From: Pseudozyma flocculosa PF-1 | Lineage: Eukaryota > Basidiomycota > Ustilaginomycetes > Ustilaginales > Ustilaginaceae | Direction: 5' to 3' | Length of the DNA stretch: 64,000 nucleotides | Assembly: GCF_000417875.1 (NCBI RefSeq) | Contig: NW_006920891.1 | Coordinates: forward strand, 454,308 to 518,307 | In this document: in pieces, positions 34,118 through 46,051 of the stretch | Layout: every line of letters begins with the position of its first letter | How positions within the stretch are numbered: position 1 is the stretch's first letter | Notes under the pieces: model-generated | Database searches by the model: none | Told to the model about the DNA's origin: nothing | What the model saw: the letters and a program-made list of their open reading frames with translations, nothing else | Made by a program: the position numbers and the translations under genes

Positions 34118-35407
34118 GGCGCTGCAGGCCGCGCGCACCGCTTCCGTCGCCCCGCACCACCTCTGCCGGTCCCCCGAGAACACCGCCTCTGCCAACTCGA
34201 CTGAGCATTTGGCGGCACTTGGCCAACGCCATCTTTATTTTACGCATCTCTGCGCCGGAGAGACCTACCCGCCGACTACCGCCCGCGAACAGCATCACGA
34301 CACCAAGCAGGTCCTTGGCGTTTCCGACACTCCAGCATCCTTCTCGACGCTCTCTCTGGTCCCAGGCTCGAAACTGCATCCACACTCACTCCCTTGCCGC
34401 TGCCTCTCTGCACACGAATCTGCGCTCTGCCCCGCTGCCTGCTTCCCTCAACTGGCCCCGGTCCCCTATTTTTCCCCCCTCCCCCTCTCTCTCGAACCGT
34501 ATCATACACGAGCCTGCTCCGATCTGCAAGTCACCCGTCCGTCCATTGCAGGCCCGTCGACCCCCGTCCTCTTCCGCCCATCCCCATGATCCGACGGGCG
34601 CACCATTACGGCGGGCAAGGATCGGCACCCGAGGGTTCTTGTCCTTTCAGCGACTCTCGATCCCTCGCCCCCCCACCTCTACTCGACCTGATGCGCGCGA
34701 AAATCAGGTCGAGGCATCGCTTCCCCCTCTCTCTGTAGCCCCCTTCCCTCGCCCTCACCGCCAGCGCTTGCACCAACATCGTGATGTCCTGGGCTTCACC
34801 CACCCCATGCGCCTCTCCCTGACCATTTTGCACCTGTAGATTATCGCCTCTTTCCCACGGCCCGCCGTCCCGCAATCACGTACACCACCTCCTGAACCGT
34901 GCTTCCCGCTTGTTGGCCCCCCCTTCCTTCCTCCCCACGATCTGCCGAGATCCTCGAACCGGTGAGAAGAAGGCATCCCCCCTTCACTCTTCCACCGTCT
35001 TCCGGACTGCGACACCGACGCGCTTTGGCTCGCAGACACAGCGGCTCTGATCCCGTTCCGGATGCCACGCGGTGGTGCGATGTGGGGATTGCGTGCGTGA
35101 CGGTGGTATCAACGAGGGCGCGGGCCCCCTCCCCGCGGTGCGCGGCCAACGACGAGGCTACATCCCGCCGCTACTGCTGGTGCTGCGTCTGCCAACAAGA
35201 AGGTTGTCGAGGTACGAACAGAAAGCGGCCACAGGGAAAAGAGCGGAGGACATAGAAGATGGGTATGCATGTCGCGACAGGTTTCGCAGGCAGGAGGGGG
35301 AGACAAGGGCAAAGGCGGTGAGAAGGACGACCCGCAAACGCCGACGGTCGACTCCGTTACCCCTGCTGCGCGTCGCGTCGCGTCGAGGGCCAGGTGTCTC
35401 CCCCCTC
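34118..35407. other. Convergent intergenic region, zinc-finger gene / ARF-GEF
   Basis: The 1.3 kb between two stop codons should hold both 3' untranslated regions. It is C/T-rich in its first half. No gene, RNA or notable repeat was identified. Confidence 0.5.
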
Positions 35408-38400
35408 TCACAGGACGTCCTCGAGGCCGTGGCCCACGTCTCTGAGCTTGGCCATTTCCTCGTCGGCGCGGCGCATCATGCCCTCGACTTCCTTCTTGCC
35501 GCGCATGTCGGCGCGCAGCTTGACCGAGTGCTTGAGCGAGTCGACGTAGCACTGGTACTTGACGAGCTCCTGGAGCAGGTGGTTGCTCTTGCGCTCCCAG
35601 TTGGACAGCGCCTTTGCGTGGTTGGGCCCGCGCGGCGAGTAGAGCTGCAGCATCGGCTGCCGCAGCTCGTTGTGCAGCGTCAGGTCGTTTTCGAGAATCT
35701 GCATGTGGCCCAGGCACCGCTCCAGCTGGTCCTCCTCCTTGAGCGTCGACGCCACCGTCGGCATTGCCGGCGCCTTCCACTCGTTTATAAAGATGCGCTC
35801 GTTCTTGTGCGGGCCCTCGGAGCCCCCTCCGAAGCCGAGGCGCCCGCCGCCGCCGTGGTGCAGGTTGCCGCTGCTGCTGCTGCCGAGGATCGAGGGCGCG
35901 GGGCTCGTGTACGACGAGCCGCTGCCGCCGCCTGCTCCGCCGCCGTTGCTGCTGGGCGAGTAGAGAAGCGCGGCGTCGCGCAGGTTCTGGTAGAGTGACA
36001 CGCCGGCCCTGGCGCGCGACGAACGGCCGGACCGCGCGCTCCGCATGCTCCGGCTGTCGGCCGCCTTGCCGAGCCCCAGGCTGCTGCCGCTGTAGATGCT
36101 GGCGTCGGGCACCGTCGACACGGAGCCGGCGTTGGACGTCGACGGCGTAAACGAAGCGGCGTCGTCGAGATCGCCGCCGTCTGCCTCGTCGAGCTCCTCA
36201 AAGTCCTCCGAGGGCAGCACCTTGTTCCAGCCGTACTCCATGTTCGAGACGGCGCCCGGCAGCGGCTCCTTGCTCTGCCGCGCCGCCCAGTAGTTGCACG
36301 TCTGCACCCACTCCTGCACCAGCTCCTCGTGGCCCGCCTGGAAGAAGAAGACGGCGCCTCCCGGAAGCGTCAGCGCAAACACGTGCGGGCGCTCGCGGTT
36401 GTATCCCGGCGGCGGCAGCACGTTGGCCAGCGTGTGCGCCAAGCTGACTTCGCCAAGGGCTGTCGCGTTCGAGAGCCAGTTGCCTCCGCCCATGACGCCG
36501 TTGCCGCTGCCCTTGCGAGCGGCGCCGACCGCCTGCTGCTGCTGCTGCTGCTGCTGCTGTTGTTGTTGCTGATTGTGCTGCTGCTGCTTCGACGACCGCC
36601 CGGTGGTGTCGCCAAATCTGAACATGCTCAGCTTGCCCTTCTGGATGACGACAAACACCTCGGTCCAGCTCTTGTCCCTGGCCCGCTTGCCGGGTGCTTC
36701 CCAGTAGTGCTTCCGCGTCAGGGTACCCTCCTTTGCCCATGGCGGGCCCATCAGCGCGAGCTCGTCGTCATCGGGCTCGTCTACGAGCGAGCTGATGCTC
36801 AGCGCATCCTCGTCCTGTGCCTCTCGGATGATGGTCTGCGTCAGAGTGCTGGCGAAACCGATGGTCGCCGAGTTCGAGTGGGCCGTCTGACCCGTGCTGC
36901 TGGACGATGCCGAGGCAGTCAGAGCGCCCCACGGGTCCGTGGCGGACCGGGACGTCATGGATCCGGGCGACGTGCTGAGCGAGTTGTCGCTGCTCATCGC
37001 GCTCGATGTGCCCAGAAGCCCCTGGATGCCTCGGATGCTGCCACGCTTCAGAGCATTGACACGCTCGCCGGGCCCACGCCGTCTGGTGGTGCTGGGCTGG
37101 CTGGTCGGCGCGGAAAGACCGCCGTTTTCCGGCAGCAGGATGCGTTCGTTCTTGACCGCCGCGTAGATGTCCTGTGGCGACGTGGACGAGTCCCGATGGA
37201 AAGAGCGACACATCAAGTCAGCGATCCTTCACGACTCGAGGGGGCAACACAGCCAAAGACCTTGACTCACCCTCAGCAGCAGCTCCAAGTCGACGTCGCC
37301 GCTTCTGGAAGAAGAGCCAGATACCACAATGTCGGGTGGCAGCGTTGCCGTCGACATGCGTGGACTTGCAGCGCCCTCGGACCCGGCAGAGCTGAAGTCA
37401 TGCTGACGGATGCTGGGACTCATCCTGCTGCGGACGCTCGCACTGCGGTTGATCCGGCCTCGCGTGCCAAACGAGCCGAGCCCGGTGGTGCTCGAAGATG
37501 GTTCGTGCTTCTCCGACGCGGCGAGATTGAGGCTGCTGCGAGAGTCGTTGCCGCTGCCGCCGCCTGTCCCAGAAGCGCCGAGGTCCATCTGTCGAGACTC
37601 GGCGATGGCCGACATGGTGTTCCTGACAAACTGCGTGCGGGTCATCCTGTCCTGGATGTCGGCGATGTGTAGGTCGGTGTTGAGCAGCAGCAGGGAGAAG
37701 ACCACGCTGTGTACCTCGTCCGCGCTGCCAAACACCGAGCCCTTGTTGCAGTCAAAGTACCGTTCGCTGAAGGCGCGGAGGATGCGGTCGATCTGCTGCG
37801 TCTCGGCTCGCAGAAAGAGCTTGTCGCACAGACGTCGGAAGGCGACGTCAATCCGCAGACCCTCAAACTCGAAGCGTTCAAAGTACGCCCGCCGAGCCGC
37901 CTTGTTGGCCAGGCCGCTGCGAGAGAGCCGGAATGGTTTCGGGGGAGGAAGAGCTTGGAGTCAGCCACACAGCAGGTCGCAGGAGGACGCGATGGTCGCG
38001 ACAAAGGCTCGCTCGATGCTCACATGCCGCCGAGCCACTCGGCAATCTTTTCCTTCTTGAGGAAGGTTGGATCTTCGTTCCAGCACCTGGCGGCCAGCTC
38101 CGCGCCGGAGTTGTCGACGCTCGCCCGCAAGTCGCCGTTGCTCGCGGACATTTCCTCGTCGTTGAGAGAGAGGACGTCGACGCTGCCACTGCCCCCGCCC
38201 ATTCGCGGTGTGTGCGCGTAGCTGGGCGAAGGAGAAGCGACTTCCCTTGATCGGAGCGACAGGCTCGGGCTGGGCCCTCGAGATGGCAGGTGATCGCCTC
38301 GTACCGATAGTCCGCGAGATAGCGAGGGTGACGACCGCCCTCGCGGGTAAGATGCCTCGGAGATCGTCTCTAGGCCCGATCGAAGCGGGCTAGCGGATGC

Positions 38401-41268
38401 TTGCTGTGGCGAGCGCGCGCCGTCGTCGTGCAACTCCGGAGATATGGTCATGACGTTCGCATCGACCGGGGTCGAGGCTTCGTCGCCGTAATGCGTAACA
38501 AGGCCAAGGCCGTCGTCTGCGCTGGTGATCAGTCGGATCGACTGCTCGGGCTCCACGATTTCCTCCGGCTGGTCATCCAGGCTGAGCCTGGATGCCTGCT
38601 GGATCGTCTCGTCGGCGTCGTCGGCCATCCAGCCGGCCGAACGCTGCTCCGGCTGGTGATCGGCCGAGAAGCGCTTCATCGGCTCTGCTGCGGTGACGAC
38701 CGCGCTCTCGGCCGCCGTCTCGAAGCTCTTGGCGCTGGTCAGGCTGGCGCCCGATGTGCCGTAGCGCGCATGGCTGGACCGCAGCGAGTAGGGCTGGCGC
38801 GCGCTCTCGTTCGAGTTGCGCGTGCTGCTCCGCGGCGTCTGGACGCTGCCACCTGGCGAGTCGGCTCGCTGCTGGTTTTGCTGCGCGTGGTAGGCCTCAT
38901 TGGACCAGCGCTCAGTGCCATTGACTGCGGTGGGATCCCTGCTGTGCGTCAGCCTGTCATCCATAGACTGCCAGAGGGTGCTTGTCTGCGGTGAGCCGGC
39001 ACTGTCGGCGAGGGGAGAGGACTTGATGCCCAATCCCGTCGCCTCGGCAGGCTGGCCATCCCTCCTACCAGCTCTGATCCGCCCCGAACCGTCGCCGGCG
39101 TAGCCGTACGATGCTGCGCGCTGCGCCAGACCGGGAGAGTCGCTGGGACCGAGCGCGGGTCGGGCCGTACCGCCAATCTTGGGCGTCGATGGGAGCGAAG
39201 ACGAGGTCGGTTCGACGCGGGTGCCGGCCTTGATGAGGCGCGTCCTTTCCTCGACGTCGCCCTCCTCCATAAAGCTGCCGGAGCGTTCCCGGTAGCGCGA
39301 GAGGTCCAGCGCCGGCAGTGTCGGGCTCGGTCCCCAGGCGGCCTTTGGCGTGAACTTGGTCTTCTTTTCGAGGTCGCAGGCGGCGTCCTTGAGCGCGGCG
39401 TCCATGGCAGTCTCCCACTCGCGGATGACGATGCGCACATCGCCAGAGGATGCGTCCGAACGACGCGGAAGCCGAGCATGGGTCTGCGACGAGGATCGCT
39501 GGGGCAAGACAGGTTTTCCCGCGACGAGTCCGCGCGCGCCGACGTCGGACGCTAGCGCCGCTTTGTCCTTGCTGACGCCCGCCGGCCTTGCGAGCATTGC
39601 TGGCGTCTCCGGACCCGCGTGGGGTGACCGTTGGATGTCGCTGATCGATGTGGATACAGAGGCGTCCTTGGCGTACCTTGACGGGATCGAGGGCACGGGC
39701 ACCTCGTCGCTCGGGCTAAACTGGCCGTTGGATCGCAGCGTCGGGCCGCTCGAGAGGCTGTGGTTGCTGTATGCCATGCTCGAGGCTCCCTCGCTGGCAA
39801 GGCTCGCGTGGCTTTCCTTGCGCGAGATGGTGTCGGTGCTCTGCGACGGCTTGGCGTGAAGGCTGAGTGCGCTGTGAGCGTGGGTGGTCGCTTTGCGCCC
39901 CTTTTTGTCGCTGCCGCTGCTGGCGCCGTCGCCGCGCAGCTTGCGCAGGAAGCTGCTCGTCTTCTTCATGCGCTCCCTAAAAGTACCGCCGCCGCCGCCG
40001 CCGCCGCCGCCGTGGGAGCTCAGCATGATGGGCTCCGGCTGCTCTTCAATCTTAGGGCTGTTCATGGCCACCTCGTCGGCCAGACTGAAACTTTCGGCAC
40101 GGGATGACGAGGACGGCACGGCGAGCGCGGATCGCTCCGCCGGAGGCACCTGCCGACGGTCGTCGGACGGGCCCTGACTCTTGCTACGCGACCCCGGAGA
40201 AGCCGAGACCTGCCGCGCGCTGCCGTCGGACGGCTTGCGAGACGATGGCATGGATCCGTCTGCAGCAGCGGTGTCGGCGGCCTTGGCCTGGACGGAGGGC
40301 CGCCGAGGAGCCCCGCGACCTTGAGGCTTGACGTGCAGCTCCGACTCGTTAGATGTAGACGAGGCGCGCGATGCGCTTGCTCCGTGGCCTGGATCGGTCG
40401 TCCCGTGACTGTGATCTGCTGGGTCCGAGGCAATCGGAGCGGAAATGTTGCGGCGGTTGTCGAGGCGCTGGTGGTGGTGCGTGGCCGGGAGTGCGAGCAT
40501 GCTCTCGCTCGGCTCGTCCTCGCAACGGCCGATCCCTGGGTCGAGTTGGCCAGGTCCGGGCTCGGAAGGCACGACGCTCGGTACAGCCTCCTCGGTCAGA
40601 GCCTGGAGCGAAGCATCCGAAGGCGCCGTAGGATCTGCGATGCTAGTTGCTGCGTCGGTCTGCGATGGCTTCGGCGGCGCAAAGCCTTGGTCTCGTTGTG
40701 CTTCTTCGCCGTCTTCGTCTGCGTCGTCGGTGACGTGCTTGTCGTCACTGACGCTGCGCTCGTCGTCTCGATCGTGGTCTGCCGCCTTTGGCAGGGGATC
40801 CGCGCTGCCCTGCAGAACGTAGGTGTGGTTGGAGGCGAGGGCGTCCTCGAAGCTCTTGCCGATCCGGGATGAGCCGGATCTCCGCGCCCTCTGGCCGGAC
40901 TCTGGAGGTGGCGGCGTAGGGCTCGAGGCTCGGGTGAAGGCGGTTGCCTTCGTTGGTGCTGGCCCGCTGCTGTTGGCGTCGGCGCGGGCCTTGCTGGCGG
41001 TAGCGGCGTTGTTGGAGCTGGGGCGGCGCCAAGAGCGGCGGAAGGCGGTGCGTGGGCCGGAAGGTTGGTTTGACGGGCCAGCCGCAGGGGTCGGGTCGTT
41101 TGGTTCGGCGGCAAGCGACGACGCGATCGAGGTCGCCGCAGTCGGGAGGGTGGCGTGCGACGAGGAAGGAGGGGGAGGCGGGGGGACCGACGGTCGAGGA
41201 GGGGGAGATGAGAACGCAGGCGGGGGCGGAAACGAAGCCGATGATGGCGGCGGCCGGGTGGGCGCCAT
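35408..41268 (-). CDS. ARF guanine nucleotide exchange factor, Sec7-PH-coiled coil (EFA6-like)
   Basis: Predicted to load GTP on an ARF GTPase at membranes, probably the plasma membrane or endosomes. Exons 41268-38024, 37916-37271 and 37171-35408 give 1884 aa. About 1050 disordered N-terminal residues precede the Sec7 domain (about 1055-1185). Sec7 marks are KKEKIAEWLGG, the catalytic glutamate in RAETQQIDR (about E1120), and LLNTDLH. A PH domain (about 1445-1625, EGTLTRKHYWE to QEWVQTCNYW) follows, then a helical C-terminus. This order matches animal EFA6/PSD and fungal Yel1/Syt1-type proteins. The PH domain carries a polyglutamine insert. I chose the first ATG (MAPTRPPP); the frame extends only 11 codons upstream to a non-ATG. 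It lies head-to-tail behind SEC2. Confidence 0.9.
36533..36587 (-). repeat. CAG/CAA repeat encoding polyglutamine in the ARF-GEF PH domain
   Basis: CTG and TTG triplets on the plus strand encode about 17 Gln with one His-Asn interruption on the minus strand. The tract sits in a loop after the second strand of the PH domain. Confidence 0.9.
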
Positions 41269-42628
41269 ATGGGAACGGGGACCAAGCGCTGCCAGACGCA
41301 CGCCCGCAACAAAAGCCTACCTTGCTGCCTGCGGCAGAGCCAAGCAAGCCAGACGTGGGTGGCTCGCGCAAAAGGGCGGAGCGGGGGGCTGCTGCTGCTG
41401 CTCCTGCTGGTGTGGCTGCTGATCTGTCCTGCCTGCGAGTCCGCGACTGCAGCTGCAGGAGAGCGAGTCGGTGGCGGCGGCAGACTACTAGTGACGCTCT
41501 AGCTAATGCAAAGCAGAGCAAAGCAAAGCAAAGCAAAGCAAGGCAGGCTAGGTGATGACTGGGAAGGGGAAGCAAGGCAGCATGAAGCGCGGCGGTCGGA
41601 TAGAGAAGATGTATGGAGAGAGGTGTGGGTTGCAAGGGGCACGCCGCTTTGACCACTGAGGGGATTCCGAGCAACCTCGCAGGCCGGCCTTGGTTGGCCT
41701 GCCTCGGCCGCTGGTTGAAAGGCAACGTCCCCGGCGTGCGTGCCTGCGTGCGTGCGTGGGTGCAAGCTCCGCTGCCACGCCTACCCATCTGGTCTGGCCA
41801 CACGCAGGCAGCCAGGCCTGCCCGCGAGCTTCTGGGAAGACTTTTCCGCCGCTTGCCGACCTTAGCTCGCTGGACAGGCTTGCTCCTCGAGCCTCCAAGC
41901 CTCGCTGTCGACGCTCACAAGCCGTCCCTCTCCACGCAGGCGCCTCTCGTTACGTTCTTTCTCCGCCAACACCATCACGCCCTCTGTCCGCTCGGAAGCG
42001 CCTTCCGTATGACCATGACAAGGGCTGCAGCAGCTGTCCTCCGTCGTCGTCGTCGTCGTCATCATAACCCGACAGCGTCCCGAGCAGCACGTACGTATGT
42101 ATTGGACGGCACCTGTTCTCCTTCTTGCGCCGACCCGTGCGCTGCCAGTTTTGAATTGACGTTTTGGGGCCGCTCTGAGGAACGCTTCGGCCAACCGGCG
42201 GCAGAATCGGCAGTTACCATGAGCGACGAGACTTATTGCTTGTTGCTCTGTACGGCGGCTCACTCGTGTGGCGGAGTACTGCGCTGCAAGGTGCAGGGGA
42301 ACAAGCGCCTCGCCGCACCAAGCTTACGTGCTCAGGCTCGCACGCACCGCTCCGGCGGCAGCGTGCGTGTTTGCGACAGCAGTCGCACAATACTAGGTCG
42401 AGCTTGACGGGGTCAAAGCAGAGCAGAGCAGATCGTCCATGGTATCGAGACACGGCCGCCACGGCTCAGCGGAGCAGAGATGCAGAGGAAGATGCAAGTA
42501 CAGTGACAGTCGTAGCAATGCCATGCCCGCCATAGCAACCACCCAGACGATGACCCGAGCGGGGGTGTTTCCCAGTCCACGCCCGCGGCCGGCAGCTCGG
42601 CTCCCGGGCCCCCGACCAGATCCGGAGC
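41269..42628. promoter_or_regulatory. Upstream region of the ARF-GEF gene, 3' of SEC2
   Basis: This 1.36-kb spacer lies between two same-strand genes. It has AAAGC units near 41517-41540 and a CCAGG/GGCCTG-rich block at 41680-41830. No further gene is visible. Confidence 0.5.
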
Positions 42629-45600
42629 TTAGGCCTCGTCAACGACCAGCCCAACGCGCGCCTTCCATAGCTCTTCCTTGAGCCGGGTGATCTCGGTCCA
42701 CATCTTGTCCTCCCAGTCCACGGCGTCGTCACCGCCCAACAGCAGCGTCGTCCTGGGCGGCGGCGCAGCTGACGCCGTCGCCGCTGCTGCCGATGTGGGT
42801 GCCGTCGCAGGCACAGCGCCGGCGGAGCTCGTCTCGGGCGTCGTCGTACTGGTGGCTTGGGGCCGAGGCACCCGACGAGGTGGCAGGGTGGGGGCAGCCG
42901 CCAGTGCCGTGGGTGCGGGAGAGCTGGCACCTGAACCTCTGGCCGCAGATCGCCGCGGCACCGGCGGTGGAACAACGGGCTTGTCGCCCATCGCATCTTC
43001 ATCCGACTTGCCGTCGGTGCCATTGGCGGGTGCGGCGGTGCCATCCTCGGACGCCGCGTCCTTCGATTCGGCGGTGGCTTCGCCAGCCTCCGTCGTGGTC
43101 GTCGGACCGTCCCGCGTGTCGTCCGATGCTTCTTTGAGGTCGGCCGTCGAGCGTGCAAGTGGCGTCTCCGTCTCGTCTTCGTCTGCGTCGCCATCTTCCT
43201 TGCCCTTTCCTGCGCCCTCGTCCTGGACCTGGTCCTGGTCCTCGTCCTGGTCCCCTTTCGCAGCCTCCGTCGCGGCCTCCTCACCTTTGGCCCCCTCCTC
43301 GGTTTCGGTTCGGCTGACTTCCGCGGCTGGCGAATCGTCCGAGATATCCTCCGCTTTCGCCTTTGGCGACGAGACCGCATCGGCGAAGCCGTCCTCCTCA
43401 TCCGATTTGACGTCATCGGCCGATGTGGCCGGGGCCGGCAACGCATTGGCCTGCCCCTCATCGGAGCCTTCTCTGCTGGACTCTTCTGGCTCTGCTTGCT
43501 CCTGTAGAGTCGCCGCCGAGTCCTTGGGCGCATCGTCCGTCGACACATCCGGCACCTGGTTGAGCCCTTCCGAGGTCATGTCGCTCTTCCCCGTGGTCCC
43601 TGCCGATTCCGCATCGGGCCCTGTGGCGATTTCGGCGCCAGCTGCGGGATCTTTCGCTGCAGCGTCGGCCGATGCTCGAGACGCCGTCAAGTCGACTCCG
43701 TCTGCTGCGGGCGCTGTCTGGTCGCCGGGCACCTTGGCCGGCGCCGCCTTGGACACCGTGGCCTTTTCTGCAACGACGCTGGCCTCCTCGGTCGCAAACT
43801 TGCCCTCGAGGACGACGGACCTCTCCATTGTCCGAATGAAGCCCCAAAACTGGCAAGCTGCGCGAAGCCTGGCCAGACAGTGGTGTGGACACAGCAGGTA
43901 GCGGGTGGTGGCTCCCTCCTGGATGCGGAAGATGTGCGTCGGCACCGGTAGGGTGGTGTCCATCGGCGATGGCTGCGGGTGTTGCAAGGCGAGGAGGGGA
44001 CGGAGATCAATGACATGTCAGCAACAATGTCGCAGTTCTGCCGGCAAGAGAGAAGAGACTTCGCGGCCAGATGAACTCACCTGCAGAAGCGAACCTGAAG
44101 CCTCATCGCCGTTGGGAGGCAGGGCGCTGCTCTGACCCACCGGCGACTCGGGCTCGAGCGTGGCGGATCCGGTGCTGGCGGATTTCGTCGTTCCGCCAGA
44201 CCGTCGGAAGGAGCTAAAGAGGCTGGGCCGGGAGCTCTTGGTGCTGAGCGTGCCGCTCGATTCACGGCTGTTGCCCGTACCCGTCACCTCGCGAAGCGAG
44301 TTGGCGGCCGAGCTCGCCCAGCTGGTGGTTGCCGTCGCGATGCTGCTGGGCACTAGCGACTTTTGAGCGCTCTGGTCCGAGGTCGCGTTCCCGGACGTGT
44401 TGCCGCCAGGCAGCGGTACATTGACGATCGGGATACCGCAGAGCGCGCACGCTGCCGGCGGAAGGTGGAGATGCTCGCGCCGAAGGGCATCCTCGTCCGG
44501 CGGCTTGCCTCCGGGGAAGATGGGCTCGATCACCAGGTTGCCCTCGAGGACCGCCGTGTTGGCCTGGCGCCTTGTCAGCCAGTTGAGGCCCGGTGCAAAG
44601 TCCAGCCGCAGGCATGGGTCGACGTCTTCCTCCTGCGCACGCTTGATAAAGGGCAGCGAGAGCTGCGAGGGCAGGTAGACCATGTTCTCGACCGTCGAGG
44701 GAAGCTGCGGGTAGTCGCGATGCCGACTGAGGCCAGCCGCAGCAAAGGGCGACCCAGAGTTGGACGAGTTGCTGTAGCCCTGGCTGTAGGCCGTGACGCC
44801 GGTGAAGGTGGCCATCGACGTGTGCAAGGCGCCCGCCTGGCTGGGCGCGGGGGACGACGGTGTCCTGGGCGATCCCTGGACTGGGCTGGTGAGGCTGTCG
44901 CTGGCGCCGGCACTGGGCAGGGGGTAGTTGTAGAACGGCGAGAGCTGCTTGCGGAGCCTGCGTAGGTGGGCGACGAACGCGCGGAACTCCTGGTACGGCA
45001 CGATGTTGACCAGCACGCGGGCCTCGCACGAGAGGGGCGTGCCCAGGACCACATGGGTGGCGGCGCGTGACGTCCTCTGGGAGGCGGAGCGAGCCAGGGC
45101 AGAGACGTTGAGGCGGTGGAAGCTGGCGGCGTCGCCGCTGTCCTTGGAGACGATCGAGAGAGCGTCGTCGGCGGTCTTTTCCGCGCGAAGGCCCTGCTTT
45201 TCGACCTGCCTCTGCAGGTCGGCGAGCACCCTTTGCTGGTCGAGCATGATGCCTTCGGTGTCCTTGAGTCTCTCCTCCATCTGGCGGCTCTTTTCCTCTG
45301 CACGGGCGCGGGCGAGGCGCTCCACGGCGACCATCTTGTTGGCCTCGTTGAAGAGGCTGGAGCTGAGCTCGTCGAGCTCGGACTCGATGCGCTGCTTGTC
45401 GCTCTCGGCCTTGCCTCTCTGGGCCGTCTCCTCTATGACGCGGTCCATCATCCTCTGCATCTCGGAGCTGACGTGGGCCTTTTCCACCAAGAGGCCCGTG
45501 TTGAGCGCGGCGAGGTGCTCCTGGCGCTCCTTTTCGAGCTCGGCGATCTTGGCCGACATGGCCTTGACGCGCTCCTGGGAGTCGGAGAGGTCGTCTTCGA

Positions 45601-46051
45601 GGTCGGAGATGCGCTCAAACGACTTGACGAGCTTCCCGTTGAGGCCGGTGACTTGGTTGGTGAGGTCCTTGACCTGCTCCTCGAGCTGCCGCACCGTCGC
45701 GCTCGGGTCCGGTGCAGGGGCGGCAGCGTCGTGGAAGGCGGCCTGTCTGGGGGTCTGGAGGGCGGTGGGGAAGGCTGCGGCGTTGTTCGTGTCGAGCTCG
45801 GGCGTCTTTGGCAGCTGGAGCGGGCCATGATCTCTGTCAATGTCGTTGGAGAAGATGGCCGATGCGGTCGAGGTGCGCTTCGACGATGGTCCTGCGGGCT
45901 CGGACTCGGAGTCGTTGCCCAGCACGCCGTCGGGGTCGGCCTCGTCTGCGAGGATGGAGTCCGGGTCCATCCTGGTGAGCTGGGACTGTGGGATGTCTGG
46001 CGGATCGAGGCTGGCGGCCGAGGCGCGGTCGGCCTGCCTGTCGTCCGACAT
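42629..46051 (-). CDS. SEC2: Rab guanine nucleotide exchange factor Sec2
   Basis: Activates the Rab GTPase Sec4 on secretory vesicles, driving polarised exocytosis and tip growth. Two exons, 46051-44081 and 43972-42629, give 1104 aa. A long coiled coil (about 118-295) contains the Sec2 exchange core around LDELSSSLFNEANKMVAVER (about 226-245). Downstream are a conserved region RVLVNIVPYQEFRAFVAHLRRLR and a segment continuing across the intron (HIFRIQEGATTRYLLCPH, then CQFWGFIRTM) seen in fungal Sec2-type proteins. The last 350 residues are Ala/Glu/Thr-rich, acidic and probably disordered. It ends with a helical segment (DWEDKMWTEITRLKEELWKA). It is divergent from the gene at 47924 across a 1.9-kb region. 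Confidence 0.9.

Noticed and set aside
36329..37672. A 447-codon plus-strand frame opposite the ARF-GEF
   Set aside because: It is antisense to a well-supported PH-domain exon and mirrors its composition; the minus strand carries the conserved protein.
42678..43901. A 407-codon plus-strand frame opposite SEC2 exon 2
   Set aside because: It is Ser/Val/Ala-rich antisense to the acidic Sec2 tail, which continues a conserved reading frame.
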